Assembly: GCA_964371945.1 (NCBI GenBank)
Contig: CAYJPA010000009.1
Span: 1 to 64,000, forward strand
Reading direction: 5' to 3'
From: CAYJPA01 sp964371945
GTDB taxonomy: Bacteria; Chloroflexota; Chloroflexia; Thermomicrobiales; UBA6265
DNA length: 64,000 nucleotides
The notes beneath the pieces are model-generated. The model had not been told where the DNA came from. It was given only the letters and a program-made list of their open reading frames with translations, and did no database searches. The translations under genes and the position numbers were made by a program. Shown piece after piece: positions 33,507 through 44,948 of the stretch; position 1 is the stretch's first letter, and each line of letters starts with the position of its first letter.

Positions 33507-34556
33507 TCACGGGACGAAATAGAAGGCCATGCCAAGGATCACATAGAGCGCAATCAGTTGCGCGCCTTCGAGCCAGTGCGATTCACCGTCAACTGAGATC
33601 AGCACCGCGACAAGGATCGCGCTAACGAGTGCGGCCAGCTCGAAACTGGTGAAGACGAGTGTCATCGGCGTGCCGATTACCCAACCGACGAGAACCAAAA
33701 CAGGAGTAACAAAGAGCGCGATCTGCAGGCCGGATCCGACAGCGATCCCGAGGCTCAGATCCATCTTGTTGTTGGCGGCGACCTGAACCGCGACGAAGTG
33801 CTCGGCGATGTTGCCAACAATCGGGATCAACATCACGCCAATGAAGAGCTCCGTCAGACCCCAGCTCTCGGCGGTAGGTTCGATCGCGCCGACCAGCACT
33901 TCGCTCATAACCACGATCGCCAGGGTCGAACCGGTCAGCAAAGCGATCGCGATTGGCAGCTTCATGGTGGTCGAGTCGGTTTCGTGAATCTCCGCGGCGG
34001 GTCCGGATTTGTCCCTAAGCGTAAACAAGATGTAGAGGGCATACATCACGATCAAGACGATCGCCATGCCGTCGCTCAGATGCTCGATGTCCGCGTCGCT
34101 CGGTCCATGTTCCCCGCCGAGCGCAAAGATCGCCGGAATGCAGAGGGCGGCGACCGCGAGCGCCATCATGGTCGCGTTGGCGCCGGCGATCCTGGCGTTG
34201 AATGTCTGGGTGCCGTGCTTTAGGCCGCCGATCAGAATCGAAAATCCGAGCACGACCAGGATGTTCCCGATAATCGAGCCGGCAATGCTCGCTTTGACTA
34301 CCTCGGTCAATCCCTGGCGCAGGGCGACGATCGTGATGATCAGTTCTGCCGCGTTTCCTAGCGTGGCGTTGAGCAATCCGCCGATTTTTGGACCGGTGTA
34401 GACGGCGACCTCTTCGGTCGCGCGACCAAGGACAGCCGCGAGCGGGATCATCGCCAGCGCTGAAACGACGAAGACGGTCGAGTGGCCGCCGATGCCGGCG
34501 ATGTCCATGATGAGCGCGATCGGCGCCAAGATGAGCAATGCGTAGAGGTATTTCAC
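33507..34556 (-). CDS. Calcium/proton antiporter (CAX/ChaA family)
   Basis: The product is 349 residues with about eleven membrane spans. The two inverted alpha-repeat motifs that form the ion path are present: LNATLGNAAELIITIVAL in the first half and IVGNIAEHFVAVQVA in the second. These define the cation/H+ exchanger family, which expels Ca2+ in exchange for protons. An acidic region around the middle (EHGPSDADIEHLSD) links the halves. It lies inside the pyrimidine operon between carB and pyrE, with gaps of 50 and 15 bases, so it is probably cotranscribed. A functional link to pyrimidine synthesis is not obvious. Confidence 0.92.
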   Translation of the reverse strand: MKYLYALLILAPIALIMDIAGIGGHSTVFVVSALAMIPLAAVLGRATEEVAVYTGPKIGGLLNATLGNAAELIITIVALRQGLTEVVKASIAGSIIGNILVVLGFSILIGGLKHGTQTFNARIAGANATMMALAVAALCIPAIFALGGEHGPSDADIEHLSDGMAIVLIVMYALYILFTLRDKSGPAAEIHETDSTTMKLPIAIALLTGSTLAIVVMSEVLVGAIEPTAESWGLTELFIGVMLIPIVGNIAEHFVAVQVAANNKMDLSLGIAVGSGLQIALFVTPVLVLVGWVIGTPMTLVFTSFELAALVSAILVAVLISVDGESHWLEGAQLIALYVILGMAFYFVP

Positions 34557-34606
34557 CTGTTTGACTGCCCCCGGATTACGCCTTTAGCGGGACGCCGAAT
34601 AGGTCG

Positions 34607-37831
<3,225 letters not shown>

Positions 37832-39007
37832 TTACCGAGACCCTCCGGCGGTTGCCGTGCCTGATTTGTCCGCGATCAACTGCAGGAATTCGTCGAAGAG
37901 GTATCCGTTGTCCCACGGACCCGGCGAGGCCTCGGGGTGGAATTGAACCGAGAGCACCGGCAGATCGCGATGGGAGAGGCCCTCGATTGAACCGTCGTTG
38001 AGATTGACGAGGGCAACGTTCCAGCCATCTTCAGTCGGGATGGTGCCGTTCGCGACCATGAAGCCGTGGTTCTGAGACGTGATCGAAACGTGACCGCTGC
38101 GCAGGTCCTTGACCGGGTGATTGCCACCGCGATGCCCGAACTTGAGTTTGGAAGTATCAGAACCGATCGCCCGAGCCAGGAGCTGGTGACCCAGGCAAAT
38201 GCCGAAGTATGGGGTGTGGGTTTCGAGCAGACATCGTACGACATCAAGGCCGGCATCGAGATTGGCCGGGTCGCCGGGACCTGGTGATACGACCACGCCA
38301 TCGGGTTTCAGCGCGGCGATGTCCGCGAAGGGCGTGCCGTAGGGCACGACGGTGACCCGTGCCCCACGTTTGACGAGCGAGCGTATGATGTTGCGCTTGA
38401 CGCCGCAATCGACCACAACTACGTGCGGTCCGTCGCCGGGAATCGATTCGATCACGTCGCTGGTGACTTCGTCGACCACATTGTGATCGCCGGGCAGGAC
38501 CGCGGCCTGTGCTCTGGCGACAAGCTCCTCGTCGGTCAGGAGCGCGGCGTTCCGGACGAGGACGGCTTTCATGTCGCCGGCTTCACGGATATGGCGTGTC
38601 AGCGAACGGGTGTCGACGCCCGCGATGCCCGGAATGCCGGCCTTGGCGAGGTAGTCGTGGATCGAGCCGGTCGAGCGCCAGTTGCTGGGATCGTCGCAGT
38701 TCTCGCGCACGACGAGCCCGGAGATCCAGGGTTGACGCGATTCGTCGTCGTCAACATTGACCCCGTAGTTGCCGATCAACGGGTAGGTCATGCAGACGAT
38801 CTGACCACGGAACGACGGATCGGTGCAGACCTCTTGATAACCGGTCATGGTCGTGGTGAAAACGGCTTCACCGGAGGCGTCGGCATCGGCACCGAAACCG
38901 ATTCCGCGGAAAACGCGGCCATCCGCCAATGCCAGGGCCGCGTCATGTGGTGGGTGGTAGCGGGATCGCCGCGGGGTCGTTTCAGGCACTAAATCGAACC
39001 TCTCCAT
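37832..39007 (-). CDS. carA: Carbamoyl-phosphate synthase small subunit
   Basis: The product is 391 residues. It is the class I glutamine amidotransferase that supplies ammonia to CarB. The catalytic cysteine is in YFGICLGHQLL (C271) and the His-Glu pair in VQFHPEASPGP (H357, E359). The N-terminal domain has GEAVFTTTMTGYQEVCTDPSF. The ATG overlaps the end of pyrC by 26 bases, and carB follows directly. The first 20 residues are an unconserved extension. Confidence 0.97.
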   Translation of the reverse strand: MERFDLVPETTPRRSRYHPPHDAALALADGRVFRGIGFGADADASGEAVFTTTMTGYQEVCTDPSFRGQIVCMTYPLIGNYGVNVDDDESRQPWISGLVVRENCDDPSNWRSTGSIHDYLAKAGIPGIAGVDTRSLTRHIREAGDMKAVLVRNAALLTDEELVARAQAAVLPGDHNVVDEVTSDVIESIPGDGPHVVVVDCGVKRNIIRSLVKRGARVTVVPYGTPFADIAALKPDGVVVSPGPGDPANLDAGLDVVRCLLETHTPYFGICLGHQLLARAIGSDTSKLKFGHRGGNHPVKDLRSGHVSITSQNHGFMVANGTIPTEDGWNVALVNLNDGSIEGLSHRDLPVLSVQFHPEASPGPWDNGYLFDEFLQLIADKSGTATAGGSR

Positions 39008-40313
39008 CGACGATTGTTGCGGTCGCTCGACCGCGAAGCGTCATGCCCATCAGGGGTGTGTTGTGGCTCTTGGTTTTGAGCTCATCGGGAGTGACGACCC
39101 ATTCGCGCTCGGGATCGAAGATCACGATATCGGCCGGCGAGCCCAGAAGAAGTGTACCGGTCGGTTTGTTCAACAACCGGCCGGGGACGGTGGCAAAGTG
39201 ATTGATCATTTCGGTGAGCGACATGTGACCAGCGCGCACCAGTGCGAGGCAGGTCGGCAGGGCAAATTCGAGTCCGCTCAACCCCATCGCCGCGTGCTCG
39301 AAGTCAGATTCATCCTTCTCCGGTCTGGCGTGCGGTGCATGGTCGGTCGCGATGATGTCGAAATCGCCGGCAATGAATGCGCGGAGCAATGCGCGTGTAT
39401 CCGAATCGGTTCTGAGTGGCGGATTCACTTTCGTATTGGGATCCGCCGGACGACCGGGTGCTCCAGCAGGTTCTTTGACGTTGAGCAACGTGCGCTCGCC
39501 GGCGACCCAGCGATCTGACATCACCAGGTGGTGCGGCATCACCTCGGCGGTGACGTTCGTGCCTTCAGTCTTCGCGGCTCGGATCAGATCGATGCCGCAG
39601 CCGGTGCTGACGTGCAGCACGTGCAGCCAACCGCCCGTAAGGCGGGCGAGCATCAGATCGCGGGCGATGATGATCTCCTCGGCCTCGGCCGGAATACCGG
39701 TCAGACCTAATTTGCGTGAGATGTCACCTTCGTTCATGGCGCCAGCCGCGAGCGCCTTGTCTTCACAATGGACCATGATCGGCAGTTTGAGCGACCGGCT
39801 GGCTTCAAGCGCGCGGCGCATAACCAGACTGCTGGCGGTCGAGTCGCCGTCGTCGGAAAAACCGATCGCGCCGGCGATCGCAAGCTCCTCGTAATCGACC
39901 GTTTCTTGCCCCTGCCGGCCCTGAGAGATGGTGGCGATCGGATACACCCGCACCGAGGCCTCATCCACTATTCGTTCATTAAGCTCAGTCAGGATCTCAA
40001 CCGAGTCGAGCGCCGGCTTCGTGTTGGGCATGCAGCAGATCGTGGTGAAACCGCCCGCGGCTGCGGCGGCGGTGCCAGTCGCGATCGTTTCCTTGTACTC
40101 GAAGCCGGGAACGCGGAGATGGACATGGAGGTCGATCAGTCCGGGAGCGACGATCTGACCCTGCGCATCGATGGAAGGAAGATCGATTTCGGTGCCGGCA
40201 GCAACAAACGATTCGATGGTGCCGTCGCGTACGACGACATCGAACTGGGCATCCAGCTTCTGCGCCGGATCGATCACTCGTCCGCCGCGGATCACCAGCG
40301 AATTCGCCGGCAT
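38982..40313 (-). CDS. pyrC: Dihydroorotase
   Basis: From ATG at 40313 the product is 443 residues; the frame is open for 71 more codons upstream, but GGAG lies eight bases before this ATG and homology starts here (SLVIRGGRVIDP). It closes carbamoyl aspartate to dihydroorotate. The metal motif is DLHVHLRVPG (H63, H65), followed by CCMPNTKPALD; the later DIIATDHAPHA holds the active-site aspartate. It is a class I enzyme and the first gene of the pyr operon. pyrB, its frequent neighbour, is not in the window. Confidence 0.96.
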   Translation of the reverse strand: MPANSLVIRGGRVIDPAQKLDAQFDVVVRDGTIESFVAAGTEIDLPSIDAQGQIVAPGLIDLHVHLRVPGFEYKETIATGTAAAAAGGFTTICCMPNTKPALDSVEILTELNERIVDEASVRVYPIATISQGRQGQETVDYEELAIAGAIGFSDDGDSTASSLVMRRALEASRSLKLPIMVHCEDKALAAGAMNEGDISRKLGLTGIPAEAEEIIIARDLMLARLTGGWLHVLHVSTGCGIDLIRAAKTEGTNVTAEVMPHHLVMSDRWVAGERTLLNVKEPAGAPGRPADPNTKVNPPLRTDSDTRALLRAFIAGDFDIIATDHAPHARPEKDESDFEHAAMGLSGLEFALPTCLALVRAGHMSLTEMINHFATVPGRLLNKPTGTLLLGSPADIVIFDPEREWVVTPDELKTKSHNTPLMGMTLRGRATATIVDGEVRFSA

Positions 40314-40344
40314 CAAGCACACTCCAACTGTATGGGAATCGCGC

Positions 40345-40384
40345 AAAATAAACGCCCCGCGGTCCGCGCTGGACCTTGAGGCGT
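40345..40384 (-). promoter_or_regulatory. Terminator-like hairpin in the pyr operon leader (possible attenuator)
   Basis: On the minus strand the leader before pyrC contains nested inverted repeats: ACGCC and GGCGT enclose GGTCC and GGACC, followed at once by TTATTTT. This looks like an intrinsic terminator lying between promoter and first gene. The inner loop (GGTCCAGCGCGGACC) partly resembles the PyrR-binding loop of attenuated pyr operons, but several consensus positions differ. Control by attenuation is inferred. Confidence 0.5.
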
Positions 40385-40448
40385 GCTGATTGGGATTTGC
40401 GTTCGGTTCCGCTCGTGCACCCAACTCTCCATCGCGAGCGATCGCGGA

Positions 40449-40478
40449 AGTATAGGGTGAAGCGAACGGGACCGTCAA
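40449..40478 (-). promoter_or_regulatory. Promoter of the pyrC-carA-carB-cax-pyrE operon
   Basis: On the minus strand TTGACG (40473-40478) and TATACT (40449-40454) are 18 bases apart. Both boxes are close to consensus. Transcription would start near 40442, leaving a leader of about 130 bases before pyrC. Confidence 0.8.
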
Positions 40479-40652
40479 TTGAAACTTGGCCAGTCGGGAG
40501 GAAGGATTCCGAGAGATCCTGCGCAAACGCTTGATTCGTGCGCTATACTCATTGAACTGACCGAACGTACACCCCGAACGTCCGGCGCGGCCCGCTTTTT
40601 CATGTGTTCAGCGCTTGGGCGTTCGACGATCCGTCCTCGAGGGGTGCGGTTC

Positions 40653-42881
40653 ATGGCTACACAAACCAGGTCAAGATCGACGACCAACTCGAAAGGCTCG
40701 AAGTCGGTGATCGCACCGACAATCGATGACACCCTGCCGATCGGACGCGGTCTCCGCACAATGAAGCGCGGAATGTCATCCGCCATGTCGGACTGGCGCG
40801 CGCCGAGTCAGCTCAGACGAGAGGCGCTGGCGGTCGTGCTGCTGTTGACCTCCGCGCTAAGCGTATGGGTGCTTTGGAGCGGCGAGGATGATGGGCGGCT
40901 CGTGCACTGGTGGGCGGTCGCGCTCAACTACGGTTTCGGACTTGGAGCGTTCATCGTTCCGATCCTACTGACGCTCATCGCCTACCGGTTGCTCTTTGTC
41001 GGGGATCAGCCGACGCTCTTGTTGCGCCATTATGTCGGTGGCGCGCTCTTTTCGATTTCGAGCGTCGGATTGATCGAGCTCGGGGGAAGAACCCGGGATT
41101 CGGGCGCGGGTGGGCGGTTCGGCACGGCCGTCGGAGATGTCGTCCGGGAGATGATCGGACCGGTCGGTGGAGGGTTGATCCTGTTTGTCGGCGGAGCGGT
41201 CGGTGTCTTCATGATTACTGGAACCGATGTCAAAACGTTGGCCCGCGATATTCGCTCGCTCTTTCCTCAGCGTCCCGCGTATGCGCCGGAGATCGAGCCC
41301 TCGGAAACAGCGGTACAGGCGCTTGATCCCCCCAAACCGGCGCAGCGGGTGATGCCGAACCTGGCTGAAGCGGTGCCGGTATCGCCGCCGGTAATCAACC
41401 GGCCTCGACACGAACCAAGACCCGCGGGCACACCCCCAAAAGTCGAGAAGCGGCAGGCAGTGCCCGTGAGAGCGGGCGAGCCGATGCCGCTGCCGGACGT
41501 GGGCCGGCTCGCGCTCTATGACGGCGTCAAGCTCGACGAGGGCGAGCTCACGGGCAGGGCCCGCCGGATTGAGGAAACGCTGGCGAGCTTCAAGGTCGAG
41601 GCACGGGTTCGCGAGATCAATCCCGGTCCGGCCGTGACACAGTACACACTGGAGCCGGGCGTCGGGATCAAGGTGCGGCGGATCACCGAGCTCCAAAACG
41701 ATCTGGCGCTATCGCTGGCCGCGCCGAGCATCCGAATCGAGGCGCCGGTGCCTGGCATGGCTCGAGTCGGAATCGAAATTCCGAACGCAAAAGTTTCGAC
41801 GGTTGGTCTGCGCGAAACACTCGAGTCGGAACCGTTCACGAGCGGCAAGCAGAAACTGCCGATCCCGCTGGGGCGCGATGTTAACGGGCGGTATGTGGTT
41901 CACGATCTGACCAAGATGCCGCATCTCTTGATCGCGGGCGCGACCGGCTCCGGCAAAAGCGTCTGCTTGACGACGATCATTTCGACGTTCCTGCTGACTC
42001 GAGGTCCCGATCAGCTCAAGATGCTGATGATCGATCCGAAGATGGTCGAGTTGACCGGTTACAACGGGGTGCCGCATCTGCAGTGCCCAGTCGTGACCGA
42101 AATGGACAAGGTTGTCAGCGCACTGCGACTTGTGCTGCAGGAGATGGAACGGCGGTACACGCTCTTTTCCAAGTTGGGCGTGCGCAATCTCGACGGTTAC
42201 CGGATGAAGGTCGCCGATGAAACGAATCCCGAGGTCATCCCGTATCTGGTTGTGATCATCGACGAGCTTGCGGACCTGATGATGACCGCGCCGGAAGATG
42301 TCGAGGGTTTGCTCTGCCGGCTGGCGCAAATGGGGCGGGCCTCGGGCATCCATTTGATCATTGCGACCCAGCGGCCGTCGGTTGACGTGCTCACCGGTCT
42401 GATCAAGGCGAATGTGCCGGCCCGGATCGCGTTCGCGGTTACGTCCTTGACCGACAGTCGCGTGGTGCTCGATCTACCCGGAGCGGAGCGCTTACTGGGT
42501 CGCGGGGACATGCTTTTTCTGCCGCCGGACGCGCCCAAACCTGTTCGCGTGCAGGGTGCGTTCATCGAGGACAAAGATGTTCAGTATGTCGTGAATCACT
42601 GGCATCAAATCGCACCGATTCCTCAGTATGCGCAGGAATGGATCAATCTCCAGAGCAGCAGTAGTCCCGGGTTCGAGGACGACGGGGAAGAGGATGCGCT
42701 GATGGAGCAGGCAAAGGAGATCGTGCGCCAGCAGGGCACTGCTTCGGCATCGATGCTCCAGCGGCGGCTCCGCATTGGCTACAACAGGGCCGCCAGGCTG
42801 ATCGAGCAGATGGAAGATGAAGGGATGATCGGGCCGGCAGACGGCGTTCGGGGGCGTCCCGTGCTCGACGGCGATTACTAA
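40653..42881 (+). CDS. ftsK: DNA translocase FtsK/SpoIIIE
   Basis: From ATG at 40653 the product is 742 residues; GAGGGG lies eight bases upstream, and the frame extends 58 codons further without homology. A TATACT -10 box is at 40544-40549. It is a membrane-anchored motor that pumps chromosome DNA at the division septum. About four membrane spans come first (from EALAVVLLLTSALSVWVLW), then a linker, an alpha domain, and the motor with Walker A GATGSGKSVCL near residue 430 and Walker B VVIIDELADLMM near 530. The last 60 residues are the gamma winged helix that reads KOPS-like sites. Confidence 0.96.
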   Translation: MATQTRSRSTTNSKGSKSVIAPTIDDTLPIGRGLRTMKRGMSSAMSDWRAPSQLRREALAVVLLLTSALSVWVLWSGEDDGRLVHWWAVALNYGFGLGAFIVPILLTLIAYRLLFVGDQPTLLLRHYVGGALFSISSVGLIELGGRTRDSGAGGRFGTAVGDVVREMIGPVGGGLILFVGGAVGVFMITGTDVKTLARDIRSLFPQRPAYAPEIEPSETAVQALDPPKPAQRVMPNLAEAVPVSPPVINRPRHEPRPAGTPPKVEKRQAVPVRAGEPMPLPDVGRLALYDGVKLDEGELTGRARRIEETLASFKVEARVREINPGPAVTQYTLEPGVGIKVRRITELQNDLALSLAAPSIRIEAPVPGMARVGIEIPNAKVSTVGLRETLESEPFTSGKQKLPIPLGRDVNGRYVVHDLTKMPHLLIAGATGSGKSVCLTTIISTFLLTRGPDQLKMLMIDPKMVELTGYNGVPHLQCPVVTEMDKVVSALRLVLQEMERRYTLFSKLGVRNLDGYRMKVADETNPEVIPYLVVIIDELADLMMTAPEDVEGLLCRLAQMGRASGIHLIIATQRPSVDVLTGLIKANVPARIAFAVTSLTDSRVVLDLPGAERLLGRGDMLFLPPDAPKPVRVQGAFIEDKDVQYVVNHWHQIAPIPQYAQEWINLQSSSSPGFEDDGEEDALMEQAKEIVRQQGTASASMLQRRLRIGYNRAARLIEQMEDEGMIGPADGVRGRPVLDGDY

Positions 42882-42978
42882 CCCAAATTCGCTCTGACCG
42901 TGGCCGGCGGCGTACAATAGAACAGGTGTGCAAGATGCCGCCACCTGTCCAGAATCGCGTCGAGCGTCAGGAATCCGA

Positions 42979-43590
42979 GTGAGCTCCAGAGGATCGAAAG
43001 TCACCGCGCAACCGGTTGTTCGCCTCATCGACGAGCTCGGAAAGTTGCCTGGAATCGGACCCAAGTCAGCCTCACGCCTTGCATTCCACATTCTTCGAGG
43101 TCAACGCGAAGAGGCGACCGCGCTGGCGGAAGCGATCCTCGAAGTCAAAGAGAAGATCCGGCTCTGTTCGATTTGCTTCAATATCACGGAGCAGGTGCCC
43201 TGCCAGATTTGCTCGGATCCCGAGCGCGGCAAAGCGATCTGCGTGGTCGAGGAACCGCTCGATGTGGTGGCGCTCGATCGAACTGGACAGTTTCACGGCA
43301 AATATCATGTATTGCACGGATCGATCTCGCCGATCGAAGGTGTCGGACCGGATCAACTCAAGATTCGAGAACTGCTGATTCGTGTGCGGGACGAGCAACC
43401 CGACGAAGTCATTCTGGCGACTAACCTCGATCTCCCAGGAGAGGCGACGGCAACCTATTTGCATAAATTGCTCGTGCCGCTTGGAGTGACCGTCACCCGG
43501 CCGGCGAGCGGGCTTCCGGTTGGCGGCGATCTCGAATATGCCGACGAAATGACGCTTGGTCGCGCGCTTCTTGGGAGACGTGCGATTTAA
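42979..43590 (+). CDS. recR: Recombination protein RecR
   Basis: From GTG at 42979 (AGGA six bases upstream) the product is 203 residues, the RecR length. A GTG at 42928 is also in frame and lies nine bases after a TACAAT box (42913-42918), so a longer form is possible. RecR works with RecO in loading RecA at gaps. Features are a helix-hairpin-helix LGKLPGIGPKSASRLAFHIL, a four-cysteine zinc finger (CSIC and CQIC), and a Toprim domain with VVEEPLDVVALD and LPVGGDLEYADEMTL. Confidence 0.96.
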   Translation: MSSRGSKVTAQPVVRLIDELGKLPGIGPKSASRLAFHILRGQREEATALAEAILEVKEKIRLCSICFNITEQVPCQICSDPERGKAICVVEEPLDVVALDRTGQFHGKYHVLHGSISPIEGVGPDQLKIRELLIRVRDEQPDEVILATNLDLPGEATATYLHKLLVPLGVTVTRPASGLPVGGDLEYADEMTLGRALLGRRAI

Positions 43591-43620
43591 CAAAAGTATG
43601 ACGAGGTGGCTTCTGACTGA

Positions 43621-43649
43621 TTGTTTCCCGTCGCCTATAGGGATAGAAT
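43621..43649 (+). promoter_or_regulatory. Promoter for a predicted leaderless transcript
   Basis: TTGTTT (43621-43626) and TAGAAT (43644-43649) are separated by 17 bases. The ATG of the next gene lies eight bases beyond the -10 box (43658), so the transcript is expected to begin at or within two bases of the start codon. Confidence 0.65.
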
Positions 43650-43657
43650 CAACGGGA

Positions 43658-44842
43658 ATGAGCACTGTACGGTCGAGTGAGTTATCCGCAACGGACCAGG
43701 TCGCGCGCGCTCAGCGGCGGCTGGCCGGTTTGCGGCGCCCTTCGGATGATGCGGAGTCAGAGTTTCCTAGAATCATCGACTCTTCTTCGACAGATCGGGT
43801 GCACGAAGCAATTCAAGACCGCTTCGAGCTGTCTGTGCGCTCGGTGCGTATTCTCGATCTCGCTCGCCTTGCCAGGATGTCGACGATCCACCGGCTGAAC
43901 CAGCCCGAAATCGAGCTGGCAGGTTATTCGGCGACGAGGTCAGCGATCGGAGCGATGACACCGGGTGGTGGGTCCCGACCGCGCATCTTTGTCGCCTCGG
44001 TGGAAGACAGGATTGTCGGCTTCGCTCACTTTCAACCGACGTTTGCGGATCGCCGCTGGCATGCTATTGCCCTCGGCACCGGTACTGGCGTTTACGACGC
44101 TGGTCCGGTCGAAGATTCGCTCTTGCGACATGGAATCACCGCCGCCGGATTGCGAGGCGTGAAGCGGCTCTTTGCACGGATTGAGAGTGGAACCGATCTC
44201 GTAAGTAGTTTTGGGCGGCTTGGGTTCGCGCCGTACGCGACCGAAACCATTTTTGTCACCGAATCGGCGATGAATCTTGGGCAGTCGGTTCCGGTTCGCC
44301 GTCAGGAACAAACTGACACATGGGCGATCCACCAGCTTTACAACGCAACCGTGCCCAAAACCGTGCAGTACGCGGAGGCGTTGACGAGCCATCGTTGGGA
44401 TTTGCGCGGCACCGACGAGCTGGCGCGCAGTTCGCGCAGATTGGGATGGCTGGTTGACGACGGCCATGCTGTTGCGGCGTACGGTCGCGTCTCCTGCGGA
44501 AAGCGCGCGCACGCGATCGAGCTGCTTTATCTGCCGGAGCGCACCGACGCATTGGGCGGGCTCATCGATTCGATCATTCATGAGCTCAAAACGAGCTCGC
44601 ATGTCAAGCGGATCTACTGCACGCTGCGCGGATATCAGGCAGAAGCGGCAAAGGAGTTCGAATCGCGCGGATTCGAGCCGGTTCTGGAACAGGATTTGCA
44701 CGTGAAGTACACGACTGCGACGGCACGCGCGCTTCAGGCGGAGCCAATATTACTCAACAGTGACGTAATCGAGCGGTTGCCGAAGCGGGTGCCCTCCTTT
44801 CTGAACCAGAAGCATCAGGACGAAGCAGCTAACCAAACGTGA
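43658..44842 (+). CDS. GNAT-like protein, probably tandem acetyltransferase domains
   Basis: From ATG at 43658 the product is 394 residues; the frame is open upstream into recR, but the promoter lies between. Residues 60-200 look like a GNAT fold (ARMSTIHRLNQPEIELAGYS, then RPRIFVASVEDRIVGFAHFQP). A second one is suggested by TDTWAIHQLYNATVPKTVQYAEAL and RIYCTLRGYQAEAAKEFESRGFEPV. The last segment matches the end of GNAT domains, where the cofactor-binding helix is followed by a Gly-Phe turn. The acceptor is unknown. No ribosome-binding site is present, consistent with a leaderless mRNA. Confidence 0.75.
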   Translation: MSTVRSSELSATDQVARAQRRLAGLRRPSDDAESEFPRIIDSSSTDRVHEAIQDRFELSVRSVRILDLARLARMSTIHRLNQPEIELAGYSATRSAIGAMTPGGGSRPRIFVASVEDRIVGFAHFQPTFADRRWHAIALGTGTGVYDAGPVEDSLLRHGITAAGLRGVKRLFARIESGTDLVSSFGRLGFAPYATETIFVTESAMNLGQSVPVRRQEQTDTWAIHQLYNATVPKTVQYAEALTSHRWDLRGTDELARSSRRLGWLVDDGHAVAAYGRVSCGKRAHAIELLYLPERTDALGGLIDSIIHELKTSSHVKRIYCTLRGYQAEAAKEFESRGFEPVLEQDLHVKYTTATARALQAEPILLNSDVIERLPKRVPSFLNQKHQDEAANQT

Positions 44843-44864
44843 TGAGTTCCCTGGGAGGGAGATA

Positions 44865-44948
44865 TTGCAGACGACGAGCCCGTTGACGAACGTATGGACA
44901 ACGCCTGCCGACCATCTTCTCGGCAGCATCGCCAGGAGTGCCGATTGA
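44865..44948 (+). CDS. Possible 27-residue leader peptide upstream of the SpoIIIAA/R3H gene
   Basis: A TTG at 44865 is preceded by GGGAGGGAG at close spacing and opens a frame of 27 codons reading MQTTSPLTNVWTTPADHLL and ending GSIARSAD. Its TGA stop overlaps the TTG start of the next gene (TTGA). The strong ribosome-binding site and the overlap suggest a real short gene that couples translation. I do not recognise the peptide, and chance cannot be excluded. Confidence 0.35.
   Translation: MQTTSPLTNVWTTPADHLLGSIARSAD

Noticed and set aside
40479..40652. N-terminal extension of FtsK from an ATG at 40479
   Set aside because: It overlaps the pyr promoter and lies upstream of the TATACT box; homology and a ribosome-binding site support the ATG at 40653.
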